Shown here piece after piece: positions 1 through 6,880 of a DNA stretch of 16,874 nucleotides. The first letter of the stretch is position 1, and each line of letters opens with the position of its first letter. The notes beneath the pieces are model-generated. The model did no database searches. It was given only the letters and a program-made list of their open reading frames with translations, and had not been told where the DNA came from. A program made the translations under genes and the position numbers. Source of the DNA: Anaerolineae bacterium (GTDB lineage Bacteria > Chloroflexota > Anaerolineae > 4572-78 > J111). The stretch spans positions 1 to 16,874 of the forward strand of contig JAHDWA010000129.1 of assembly GCA_023382535.1 (NCBI GenBank), given 5' to 3'.

Positions 1-93
1 AAGTAGATCCCAGTTGTCCCCAACGCCTCGTCACCGTGCGCAGACTCGGCTACCGGCTTGTAATTCCACCGTTGCCAGATCCGACTCAATCCA

Positions 94-717
94 ATGGCTA
101 AACCAATTCGATGCGGTGACTGTGGCGTTAAAGAAGGCCAGCTTCATCGGCCAGGATGTGACATGGAGCGCTGTCCATTTTGTGGGGGACAGCTCCTTTC
201 CTGCCTGTGTCCATATGAGCAACTGGGGTTAATTCCTTCAGCTGTACAAGTCGATTCCCTGTTTCTGGTTCCCCTTTCCAAAGCACAAAGACAACGTTGG
301 GGACACATGCTGCGCCGCAAAGGAAGAGTCCCCTTTATCCTTTATCCCGTTCTCTGTGAAGTTTGTGGGGAAATGTGGCCGGCTTTTTTCAAAGTACCTG
401 ATGAAGAATGGAGGCATTACATTCCCCCGGACAAACGACGATGGGTCATGTGCCGCTCCTGTTATGACCGGATTAAGACGACGGTAGACCGGGGGGAGCA
501 GTTTGAATATCCTCAAGTCTGCCATCGCTGCGGGCAGGTGAATCCACCTCTTATAGCGGCTCATAACGAAGAATGGCAACGCTTCGTTCCTCTCGGACAC
601 CAACAGGACACACTCTGCCAGCCGTGTTGTGACGCCATCAAGACATTGATTGAGCAGGGTAACCTTAAGCGAAAGGTTACCAAGCGTGAATCCCCAAAAA
701 ATGAGGAGCGACGCTGA
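94..717 (+). CDS. Cys-rich multi-zinc-ribbon protein, function unknown
   Basis: The 207-residue product is soluble, with no signal peptide or membrane segment. Residues 7-40 hold a dense Cys/His cluster (CGDCG, HRPGCDMERCPFCGG, CLC) that resembles a small zinc-binding module I recall from phage- and plasmid-borne proteins. Two related zinc modules follow. Each has a C-x-x-C-G pair, then an E-E-W and a C-x-x-C-Y/C-D-x-I-K-T element: CEVCG with CRSCYDRIKT, and CHRCG with CQPCCDAIKT. This indicates internal duplication. Each module could bind one zinc. The C-terminus is strongly basic (KRKVTKRESPKNEERR), which would suit nucleic-acid binding, though that is inference. No convincing ribosome binding site precedes the ATG, so the start could differ. 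A terminator follows 45 bp downstream. Coding status is fairly sure from the conserved Cys pattern; the function is not known. Confidence 0.75.
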   Translation: MAKPIRCGDCGVKEGQLHRPGCDMERCPFCGGQLLSCLCPYEQLGLIPSAVQVDSLFLVPLSKAQRQRWGHMLRRKGRVPFILYPVLCEVCGEMWPAFFKVPDEEWRHYIPPDKRRWVMCRSCYDRIKTTVDRGEQFEYPQVCHRCGQVNPPLIAAHNEEWQRFVPLGHQQDTLCQPCCDAIKTLIEQGNLKRKVTKRESPKNEERR

Positions 718-761
718 CAGTTAAACCGGTTATAGCACTCAAGTAATAGAAGTTCCCAGGC

Positions 762-801
762 CGTTGCCCTGTCCAACTTGGACAGGGCAACGCTTTTGTT
801 T
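762..801 (+). terminator. Intrinsic terminator after the zinc-ribbon gene
   Basis: A perfect 13-bp stem (762-774 with 780-792; arm CGTTGCCCTGTCC) with loop AACTT is followed by CTTTTGTTT. It lies 45 bp after the first gene and ends only 26 bp before the pentapeptide gene start. It probably terminates the upstream transcript. Confidence 0.85.
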
Positions 802-826
802 CTAAATCTCATCAAGGAGACATTTT

Positions 827-1654
827 ATGATAACAGCAACCATCAATCATCTTGCCCCAGCCGATCTGAAAAATCTCAAACAGATGGACCTGCGAAGGGC
901 TAACCTCAGCGGCCTCGACCTGCGTGGCTTTGATCTCAGCGGTGTGGACTTGAGCCGGGCGACCCTCGCGAAAGCCCAGTTAGAGGGGGCCAACCTCAGC
1001 GATGCCATCCTGACCGGCGCCGTCCTGGTGGCCGCCGATCTGACAGGCGCCAAGCTCCAGCACGCGAGGCTGGATAAAGTCTGGCTGAATATGGCCGTGC
1101 TGACCAGAGCCACATTCGATGAAGCCAGCCTGATCGGGGCCAACCTGTCCTTAGTCCAGGCGGCTGCCGCCAGTTTTGCCGGCGCGATGATGGAGGAGGT
1201 TGTTCTTAATAGGGCCATCCTCACCGGGGCTAACCTGGGTCACGCATATTTGGTTAAAGCTCAGTTGAGTGATACTACCCTGACCGGGGCCAATTTGAGT
1301 GAGGCCAATCTTACGGCCGCCGACTTGCGGGGAAGCGAACTAAAGGATGCCACCTTGACCGGCGTATGCCTGGCACTCAGTAACCTGGGCGGCCTCAACC
1401 TGGCCAGGCAGAATCTGACTGGGGCTATCCTCACCGGCGCTAATCTGAATACGGTTAATTTAACTGAAGCCATCCTCGAAAAGGTCGATATCAGCCACGC
1501 CAACTTGCACAAACCTACACTGAACGGAGCGGTCATGGCGGGCTGCAACTTAAACCGCAGTGATTTGAACAATGCGGTGTTAATTGAAACCGATCTAAGC
1601 GAGGTAGTGCTGACCAACGCCAACCTGACCAATGCCCGTTTGGGGTGGTTCTAA
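827..1654 (+). CDS. Pentapeptide-repeat protein
   Basis: The 275-residue product is almost entirely tandem A(D/N)LXX pentapeptides, for example RRANLSGLDLRGFDLSG, LTGANLSEANLTAADLRG and LTNANLTNARL. From known family structures, this should form a right-handed quadrilateral beta-helix. Some members (Qnr, MfpA) mimic DNA and bind gyrase, but most have no known function, and nothing here singles out a gyrase role. The start is well supported: AAGGAG lies 8 nt before the ATG. There is no signal peptide, so a cytoplasmic location is likely. The gene converges with the Xre regulator, whose end is 38 bp away. A second pentapeptide ORF lies about 2.1 kb downstream, beyond tnpB. Confidence 0.9.
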   Translation: MITATINHLAPADLKNLKQMDLRRANLSGLDLRGFDLSGVDLSRATLAKAQLEGANLSDAILTGAVLVAADLTGAKLQHARLDKVWLNMAVLTRATFDEASLIGANLSLVQAAAASFAGAMMEEVVLNRAILTGANLGHAYLVKAQLSDTTLTGANLSEANLTAADLRGSELKDATLTGVCLALSNLGGLNLARQNLTGAILTGANLNTVNLTEAILEKVDISHANLHKPTLNGAVMAGCNLNRSDLNNAVLIETDLSEVVLTNANLTNARLGWF

Positions 1655-1692
1655 CAGTTCCCCAAAATAGCATCAAACGGTAGCATATGCTG

Positions 1693-1932
1693 TCAATTTG
1701 AAGCACTGTCCGATTTAAAGCCCAGCAGGTCATTAGGGGTAATCTTCAAAGCCAGACAAATCCGGTCGATATCGAGTAGATCAACCCGTTGGACTTGACC
1801 ATTATCGAGTCGATATAGCAAGTCTTTGCTTAGGTCTAATTGTTCGGCCAGAGCACGGATGCTTAAACTGACCCCCTCCTTAGCTTTGAGATTGGCCAGG
1901 GCTTGGCTAATTGTTCCGCGGGGGTTTATCAT
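1693..1932 (-). CDS. Small Xre/Cro-type HTH transcriptional regulator
   Basis: The product is 79 residues if started at the ATG at 1932. Residues 22-44 form a Cro/C1-type helix-turn-helix (SIRALAEQLDLSKDLLYRLD), followed by the family's usual IDRICLALKITPNDLL helix. This resembles the short HTH_26-like regulators. A longer in-frame ORF reaches 2043, but it would run through the promoter: the -10 box is at 1970-1975, putting the transcription start near 1963. The ATG at 1932 is therefore preferred. The ribosome site is weak (AAAGAGCAG). The gene is divergent from tnpB, and the 39-bp palindrome between them overlaps both promoters. Autorepression together with tnpB repression is the likely role, inferred from layout. 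It ends tail-to-tail with the pentapeptide gene. Confidence 0.8.
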   Translation of the reverse strand: MINPRGTISQALANLKAKEGVSLSIRALAEQLDLSKDLLYRLDNGQVQRVDLLDIDRICLALKITPNDLLGFKSDSASN

Positions 1933-1969
1933 TTGTGGGCTGCTCTTTCTATTGTAAGAATTTGTAGAA

Positions 1970-1998
1970 AGTATACGACTCTTATTCGTGTCGGTCAA
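1970..1998 (-). promoter_or_regulatory. Sigma70-type promoter of the xre gene
   Basis: Read on the minus strand: -35 TTGACC (1998-1993), a 17-nt spacer, and -10 TATACT (1975-1970). The -35 box lies largely in the outer arm of the palindrome at 1994-2032. The predicted start of transcription is near 1963, about 30 nt before the ATG at 1932. Confidence 0.7.
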
Positions 1999-2032
1999 GA
2001 CAATTGCTATGATAATGAGCAATTGTCTTGAC
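1994..2032. promoter_or_regulatory. Perfect 15-bp inverted repeat, probable operator between xre and tnpB
   Basis: The arms GTCAAGACAATTGCT (1994-2008) and AGCAATTGTCTTGAC (2018-2032) are exact reverse complements separated by ATGATAATG. Each arm also holds the self-palindrome CAATTG, with centres 19 bp apart, so there could be one large site or two dimer sites. Both flanking -35 boxes sit in the arm ends. A bound regulator, most likely the adjacent Xre protein, would block both promoters at once. Confidence 0.75.
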
Positions 2033-2056
2033 AAAACAGACAAACAGGCATATACT
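2028..2056 (+). promoter_or_regulatory. Sigma70 promoter of tnpB
   Basis: A consensus -35 TTGACA (2028-2033), a 17-nt spacer and -10 TATACT (2051-2056). It mirrors the xre promoter and shares its palindrome. The predicted transcription start near 2063 excludes the upstream TTG at 2059 and supports the ATG at 2098. Confidence 0.75.
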
Positions 2057-2097
2057 GATTGTCTATAAAGAGCAGAAGCTTTATAGGTAGAATAGAA

Positions 2098-3555
2098 ATG
2101 ATCTTAGAAACCACGCTTCGAGGAACAATTTGTAATCTGCCGCCGGAAGCGGATAAAGCCTTTTTTCGGACCGGTCGTTACTTTCAGGCAGGACTGCGCA
2201 CGGCTCATGGAAAGCTCAATCAGGGGCTAAAACGGGACGATATAGAACCGGGTTTGTGTGACCGATTTTGGATGGATGTTCGTTTTGCCCGGGATGCTAT
2301 TCTGGAAGCCGAAGCCAATCGGGCGGCGATGCAAGAACTGATACCGACTTACTTGGCTGATACAAAGGTTAAGATCAGTAAAGTGGAAAAACGCCTGAAG
2401 GATTATCTGAACGGGCGGCGCAAACCCAAACGGGTTACCTTGGAAGCGGCTGTGACCGGTCTGGAAAATCGTCTGACAAAACTCCGCGCCAAACGGGATA
2501 AATGGCAAGGACATCTGGATGCCGGAACCCTGCCTTCGGTCATTTTCGGTAGCGCTGCACGTTTTCACGCCCGGCGTAATGAACAGTTATCACATCGGGC
2601 CTGGCGTTTCATGCGTCAGCGTCAGTTCTGGAACCGGGGCGAGAAGGGCAAAGGTGGGAATCCCCATGTCAAGATTACCCCCAAGGGAGACGGCTTTAGC
2701 ATCAAAATCGCGACCCTGCCAATGATTGAGGGTAAGTTGACCTACTTTACGGCTGATTTGTGGTTACCGGAGAAAAAGCGCGACTTGCTGCGGGCCGGGC
2801 TAACGGAAGCCTTCGCCGTGCGTATTATTCGGGTCGGTCGCGAGTGGCAAGCTCATATCACCATCCGGGAAAAAGTGACGGGTAAACTGGTTGGGCGCGC
2901 GCCTGCCCCGGCCATCGTGGGCGGGTTGGATTGTAACACCGACCGGCTGACCCTGGGGGTAGCCAGCCCGCAAGGCAATCTCCTGGCCCGCCGAACCATT
3001 TGGCTGCCTAACTTGAGGGATATGCGGTCGAATGAAGCTGCAGCCGTGATGGGTCGGGCGCTGAAGCAAGCCTTGAGGTGGCTGGAGAAACAGGGAGCCA
3101 CCTGCCTGGTGGTCGAGAACCTCAAGTTTGCCCAGGACCACGATACCCATCACCGCTCGAACCGAGCAACCACCAAATTCCGCAGCACGATGGTCAAATT
3201 GGTCATGCGAATGGCCTTACGTCGGGGCATGCAGGTGGTCCGGATTAATCCGGCCTACACCTCTGTGATCGGGCGGCACAAATATGCCCTGCTGCATCGG
3301 ATGAGCACTCACGAAGCCGCAGCTTATGTGATTGCCCGGCGGGGGCAAGGCCGGGATGAACGGTTGCCTAAAAATATTGTGGCTCGTCTGCCAGAGTTGC
3401 AGGAACGTCTGCGTGCTGAAGCGCAATTGAAACCGGCTAAAGATAAAATTCGAGCCAAGTATTTACGCTGGGCAGAGAAATTGACCGATTGGAAAAACAT
3501 GTCTTCCTGGTCGTTATGGTCAATTTGGGATAAGGCGGGTGGCCTTATCACTTAA
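2098..3555 (+). CDS. tnpB: TnpB-related RuvC-like nuclease (IS200/IS605 accessory-protein family)
   Basis: The product is 485 residues from the ATG at 2098. The N-terminal half is basic and helical with a coiled-coil-like stretch at about 80-150, followed by FGSAARFHARRN and a KGGNPHVKI element typical of TnpB-related proteins. The RuvC core is present: GLDCN carries D278 (RuvC-I), VVENLKF carries E340 (RuvC-II), and NPAYTSVIGRHKY starts at N384. Canonical TnpB has a C-x-x-C zinc ribbon and then D-x-N-A-A; here the ribbon is missing and the last motif reads STHEAAAYVIARR (from S403), with no obvious third Asp. TnpB is an omega-RNA-guided nuclease that aids IS200/IS605 retention. This variant may use another residue or be inactive for cutting. 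No tnpA is visible nearby. The gene is driven by a promoter shared with a divergent Xre gene, which is unusual. Confidence 0.85.
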   Translation: MILETTLRGTICNLPPEADKAFFRTGRYFQAGLRTAHGKLNQGLKRDDIEPGLCDRFWMDVRFARDAILEAEANRAAMQELIPTYLADTKVKISKVEKRLKDYLNGRRKPKRVTLEAAVTGLENRLTKLRAKRDKWQGHLDAGTLPSVIFGSAARFHARRNEQLSHRAWRFMRQRQFWNRGEKGKGGNPHVKITPKGDGFSIKIATLPMIEGKLTYFTADLWLPEKKRDLLRAGLTEAFAVRIIRVGREWQAHITIREKVTGKLVGRAPAPAIVGGLDCNTDRLTLGVASPQGNLLARRTIWLPNLRDMRSNEAAAVMGRALKQALRWLEKQGATCLVVENLKFAQDHDTHHRSNRATTKFRSTMVKLVMRMALRRGMQVVRINPAYTSVIGRHKYALLHRMSTHEAAAYVIARRGQGRDERLPKNIVARLPELQERLRAEAQLKPAKDKIRAKYLRWAEKLTDWKNMSSWSLWSIWDKAGGLIT

Positions 3556-3785
3556 AAATAGTTTTGAAGCTTGGCTGGGCGCGGGGAGTTCCGAGAGAAG
3601 GATAGCTCCGTGTTACAGCAGGTAGGGAGCCAAACAGGCTGAACGGGCCGACTTCGGCTTTAGGCCGATGTTGGAGTAACCCTCGGGTTATTCCCCCCGG
3701 AATGACTAAGCGGTGAGATACCGCTTCCCTAATTCGCCCCGGTCTCCAGGTCCGTGCGCGAGAACGTGCGATCCGGGACGTGCCG
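3556..3785 (+). ncRNA. Candidate omega-RNA / right end of the tnpB element
   Basis: Directly after the tnpB stop lies a run of hairpins. TTGGCT (3571-3576) can pair with AGCCAA (3628-3633), enclosing a GGAG/CTCC pairing. Next come a CGGC/GCCG hairpin around 3655-3668, TAACCCTCGGGTTA (about 3677-3690), and AAGCGGT-GAGAT-ACCGCTT (3708-3726). In characterised systems the guide scaffold comes from the 3' end of tnpB plus the element's right end, with the guide taken from flanking DNA. Position and structure fit this. The exact right boundary cannot be set from one copy; 3785 is approximate. Confidence 0.4.
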
Positions 3786-4368
3786 TCTGCTACCATTTGA
3801 GGCGGTTTTTCAAACCTGGGTTCATTTGGGGAAGGCCAATCTACGTGGAGCCAGACTGAGCCGCCTGAATATGGAGGGGGCCAATTTAGCGGAGGCCGAT
3901 CTGAGTGAAGCAGGCCTGTCTTATGCCAATTTGACGCGAGCAGATCTGGGCCAGGCCAATCTTCGCGGAGCCAATCTCTCAAACGCCCGGCTAGATTGGG
4001 CCTGTCTCAAAGAAACCAGGATCGATGACAAAACCCAGTTGCCGCCCAAATGGAAACTGGTATGGGAACTGGTCAATAACCTGACAGAGAAGACGCAAGG
4101 TCAACTGGTTTTAATTGGGGCGGACTTGAGCAAGGCGGACTTGAGTTGGGCCAACCTGCAAGGCGCTAACCTTAACGATGCCAATCTCGAAGAATCCATG
4201 CTCAGAGGCGCCAATTTGCGAGGAACTAACTTCGAAGGCGCTAACCTCAAAATGGCGTTTCTTCTTGAGGCTGATTTGGCGGGGGCCAACCTGGTCGGTG
4301 CTTGTCTGGATAAGGTTGACCTCGAAGGGGTCGATCTGACAGCTGCCATCATGACGGAGTCGGCATAA
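3754..4368 (+). CDS. Pentapeptide-repeat protein, 5' end probably replaced by the tnpB element end
   Basis: The ORF encodes 204 residues from a GTG at 3754. From about residue 25 it is pentapeptide repeats (GKANLRGARLSRLNMEGANL, then ADLSEAGLSYANL). A non-repeat insert follows at about 90-120 (DDKTQLPPKWKLVWELVNNL), then a second repeat block to the end (GADLSKADLSWANLQGANL). An insert of this TQLPPKW type between repeat blocks is something I recall from other bacterial pentapeptide proteins. The first ~15 residues (MRENVRSGTCRLLP) are read from the structured segment after tnpB, with no ribosome binding site and no normal N-terminus. The gene therefore looks 5'-truncated or fused to the element end. 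Expression is uncertain. The repeat portion is certain; the start is not. Confidence 0.65.
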   Translation: MRENVRSGTCRLLPFEAVFQTWVHLGKANLRGARLSRLNMEGANLAEADLSEAGLSYANLTRADLGQANLRGANLSNARLDWACLKETRIDDKTQLPPKWKLVWELVNNLTEKTQGQLVLIGADLSKADLSWANLQGANLNDANLEESMLRGANLRGTNFEGANLKMAFLLEADLAGANLVGACLDKVDLEGVDLTAAIMTESA

Positions 4369-4476
4369 AGGAAGATAGATGGCAGATCATTGTAGATTAT
4401 CGGTAAAAGAAAGAGTTTGCCAGGGTACGACGTCCGCTTTGGAGAGGGGGCCATTAACCGGTCGCCCGAATTGAAA

Positions 4477-4501
4477 TGGGCTTACGCCCAGGCTATTTTT
4501 T
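4477..4501 (+). terminator. Weak intrinsic terminator-like hairpin
   Basis: TGGGC (4477-4481), loop TTAC and GCCCA (4486-4490) are followed by GGCTATTTTTT. The stem is short (5 bp), and the hairpin lies just ahead of the next gene. It could end the pentapeptide transcript. Confidence 0.4.
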
Positions 4502-4540
4502 GCGATGAATAAAAAAGTTATTGAGCAAGTGGAGAAAAAA

Positions 4541-5389
4541 ATGTCAAACTATTTCACTTTGTTTTGTACTACCCTATCCAACCTGTCGCCAGAGGAGAAA
4601 AGCTGGATTGAAGCGTGGCTTAAAGCCAGGGCTGCACAGGATGAAGATGGCGATGTCGGTTTTGAGTGGGCCGTGGAAGTTGGTCATAATCAATTACCCT
4701 ATCTACACATCTACACCGAAGATTTGGTAGGCGGGGATTACAGGGCGGTGGCTACTTTTATCCAAGAATTCCTGAAGACCTGGCGTCCCCATGAAACTTT
4801 CACGATGGAATGGGCCGAGGTCGGCGACAGTCCCGGCGCAATTGACGGTTTCACCGGCGGGGCTATGCGGGTGACAGCCTGCACCCAGCGCTTTTACAGG
4901 CTGAGCGATTTTATGAAGGAGGAAACCATCGCCGACCCCATCCGTGAGGCTATTGGAAATCTTGAAGCCCTTTATCCAGCCCCCCATCTCGGAGGCGCCA
5001 ATCCTTACCTGGAAGACCCACAACACTTTTCGCCAACGACCCATCTCCTGATGCGACTGAATCAAGCCTTAATAGCCTTGAACCAAACCCCCTCACCGCT
5101 ATACCTCAAAGCCATGGAACTAGGCAAGATGAGCGTACAGGCAGCCGATGGGGAGAATCGCTATGATTTTGTGAAAGCCATCCAGGGGATGTACCAGGTG
5201 CTAACTTACCTGGAGGAAGCAGCCATGCCATTCGTCGATGGGATTAGTGAAAATTCGTATGTGGAGCCCGGTCGGGTCGCCCTGGTTACGGCCTTGATTG
5301 CGCTGAATGAATCTCTAACCGCGTTGGGGCAGCTCCCGTCAAAACTTTACCTGGAAGCGGAGAAAGTTTTTAAGACCCTGAATGAATAA
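4541..5389 (+). CDS. Conserved-looking hypothetical protein with internal C-terminal repeat
   Basis: The product is 282 residues from the ATG at 4541, where GGAG sits 6 nt upstream. The in-frame ATG at 4505 would add 12 residues but lacks a ribosome site. Residues ~1-115 form a compact domain (YFTLFCTTLSNLSPEEKSW; VGFEWAVEV; LHIYTEDLVGGDYRAVATFI; GFTGGAMRVTA). This resembles, from memory, a small family of phage/plasmid-borne proteins ending in a G-G-A motif followed by TAT; the function is unknown. The C-terminal half carries two copies of an LNQALIALNQTPSPLYLKA-like helix-loop-helix. The second is ALNESLTALGQLPSKLYLEA, at the C-terminus. The protein is acidic and soluble, with no signal peptide. 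I do not recognise a function. The gene stands alone between a weak hairpin and a long non-coding region. Confidence 0.75.
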   Translation: MSNYFTLFCTTLSNLSPEEKSWIEAWLKARAAQDEDGDVGFEWAVEVGHNQLPYLHIYTEDLVGGDYRAVATFIQEFLKTWRPHETFTMEWAEVGDSPGAIDGFTGGAMRVTACTQRFYRLSDFMKEETIADPIREAIGNLEALYPAPHLGGANPYLEDPQHFSPTTHLLMRLNQALIALNQTPSPLYLKAMELGKMSVQAADGENRYDFVKAIQGMYQVLTYLEEAAMPFVDGISENSYVEPGRVALVTALIALNESLTALGQLPSKLYLEAEKVFKTLNE

Positions 5390-5430
5390 GCTCCACCTCA
5401 AAATCAAAAATCTTGCTACGGCTGAACAAT

Positions 5431-5722
5431 AGAGGTTGTAAAACCTCATTTCTTGATAAAACCTCGATTTTCGAATAGATGATGAATAGAATAGATGATG
5501 AATAATGGAAAAGCTTCTGGAGAGGGCGGCTCACAGCCGCCCAGAGCGGATGCCCTGCGCTTTAACCCCAACTCCGCTATCAGCTACTCTCTTTCTTGCC
5601 TGCTTCTAGCCGCCTTCCTGCCACCTACCGGACTACTTCCTGCCTATTCCTGGGGGAAGCTCATCCAACCCGCCGACCCACCCCACCCGTTCACTTGGCT
5701 GCTTACGGCTTACCAGACTCCG
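5431..5722. repeat. Structured ~290-bp repeat, copy A
   Basis: This segment is similar along its whole length to 16592-16874. Shared landmarks are a TTGTAAAACCTC hairpin region, GATTTTCGAA, GATGAATAATGGAAAA, a strong stem (GGGCGGCT 5524-5531 with AGCCGCCC 5535-5542), then GCCCTGCG and a C/T-rich tract with TTCCTGCCA and TTCCTGGGGG. In the other copy the stem changes a C-G pair to A-T while remaining paired. Short ORFs here do not keep frame between copies over the start region, so a non-coding role is more likely. Confidence 0.75.
5474..5505. repeat. 16-bp tandem duplication
   Basis: AATAGATGATGAATAG (5474-5489) is followed directly by AATAGATGATGAATAA (5490-5505). The second structured-repeat copy has only a single related GATGAATAA, so this duplication arose in copy A alone. 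Confidence 0.85.
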
Positions 5723-6636
5723 TCTGGGGATCTTTTAGGTATCCTTTAAGGGTGCTCGCTATTTGCCGGACTTCTTTTAGCTAGTTTCAGGAAGGCAGCC
5801 TGCGACCACGAGGCTCGATTCCTACTTTAGCGACTTCCCCTTCACGGCTCGGCTGTTTTCTGACTATCTTTCCGGTAGCGTCTAGACGGCTCCCTGCCAC
5901 TTTTTAGGTTGTTTCCTGCTATCCTCCAAACTATAAAATATCAGTTTATCGCCTATTCTCGTCGAGAATTTGACATAAAGCCCTACCGAGAGCCAAAAAC
6001 ACCCGCCAATCCGTCCATTTTGGCTCCCCACTGCCAAGATGCCGGGCTCTTTTTAGAGGTCTTCCAGATATCTTTTAGGGCTGTTCTAAAAAGTGAGCGA
6101 CTGACGCTCTCGTTGCTCATGGTGGGCCGGTATATCAGCCTTAGTCCGGCTGCAGTTAGCTCCAATCACTCACTTGGATCTGGTAGCGATCTGCCACAAT
6201 CCGTTTCAATCGTGCTAGTTACTGAACTCTTTCTAGGATTCATTTAGCATCGTCCCGAGGTTTTTAGGGGGTAGCGACCTTAGATGAGGGAGGTAGTGTT
6301 CTCCTAATCGCTCACCGCTCCGCAATCACGCAGACGATTCAAACCAAGTAGGGCATAATGCATCTACTCATATGACAGGTCCACTATTTGGAAAGAAAGA
6401 AATAGGTCCACACCTTCCGCCGGATTTTAGGGTAAGTTGTTATTTGGGCCTTGTTGCAGCCGAGCTTATCAAGCCTTTTGTTCACGTTGCCACATCTGAC
6501 TATGTCAAGACAATACCCAGACGTGCCCGAAAACGGATTTACTGGGGACAAGTGAAAGGGAAGGGGCAGGCTGGCTTACTTACTTAGAAAATGGTTAGAG
6601 TCTTGACCGTATAGCCCTAAAGTACTACTACCCTGA
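5723..6636. other. Non-coding tract with recurrent TTTTAG and TTCCTGCC words
   Basis: No ORF here has a credible start and family-like sequence. TTTTAG occurs seven times on the plus strand (5733, 5775, 5902, 6051, 6073, 6262, 6425), mostly followed by G. A ~35-bp block at 5615-5650 recurs in diverged form at 5891-5924 (TTCCTGCCAC, ~11 variable bases, TTTCCTGC, then an AT-CC end). The region looks like degenerate interspersed repeats; no function is evident. Confidence 0.5.
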
Positions 6637-6665
6637 TTGAAGGTCAGTTATGACTATGATTTAAT
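6637..6665 (+). promoter_or_regulatory. Possible promoter upstream of small ORF and lipase gene
   Basis: TTGAAG (6637-6642), a 17-nt spacer and TTTAAT (6660-6665) form a reasonable but non-consensus sigma70 match. It would give a ~280-nt leader before the lipase gene, including the small ORF at 6749 and the terminator at 6881. Confidence 0.3.
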
Positions 6666-6748
6666 AGGAATTACATCGCTTATTGAATTCGCCAAACACA
6701 GCCGTTTGACCTGTACCTTGACAACCGACGCACCAGAAGTGGGGCGAC

Positions 6749-6877
6749 ATGGACCACCAACCTTTTCTACCACAACCTTGTTTTGTCCTGAATTTTTCTT
6801 CCCGTGGAGATCCTACCGGCAACGTTCATTGCTGTGTTTGCGGTATGTTTAAGTTAACGTCAGGTTTGTCAAAATGA
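6749..6877 (+). CDS. Possible 42-residue Cys-containing small protein or leader ORF
   Basis: The ORF runs from the ATG at 6749 to a TGA at 6875-6877 and begins MDHQPFLPQPCFVLNF. It contains NVHCCVCGMFKL, a Cys/His cluster that could bind metal. The stop lies only 3 nt before a strong terminator hairpin, as expected for a real short transcript. The upstream GTGGGG is a poor ribosome site. It could be a genuine small gene, a leader peptide for the following lipase gene, or chance. I do not recognise a family. Confidence 0.3.
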   Translation: MDHQPFLPQPCFVLNFSSRGDPTGNVHCCVCGMFKLTSGLSK

Positions 6878-6880
6878 TAG

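Noticed and set aside
1639..1666. TTTGGGG/CCCCAAA hairpin at the end of the first pentapeptide gene
   Set aside because: A 7-bp stem spanning the stop codon with a 14-nt loop and no T-run on either strand; too weak to call a terminator.
2059..2097. Upstream TTG start for tnpB
   Set aside because: It would precede the transcription start predicted from the TTGACA/TATACT promoter, and the ATG at 2098 begins the family-like sequence.
5495..5784. Overlapping short ORFs in repeat copy A, including PASSRLPATYRTTSC
   Set aside because: Part of this frame resembles copy B (PASRRFPAIYRAISC), but the shared ATG is out of frame between copies because the A-run differs. The stem covariation fits RNA structure better than coding.
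6372..6587. 71-codon plus-strand ORF
   Set aside because: No ribosome site, no recognisable motif, and it lies in the repeat-derived non-coding tract.
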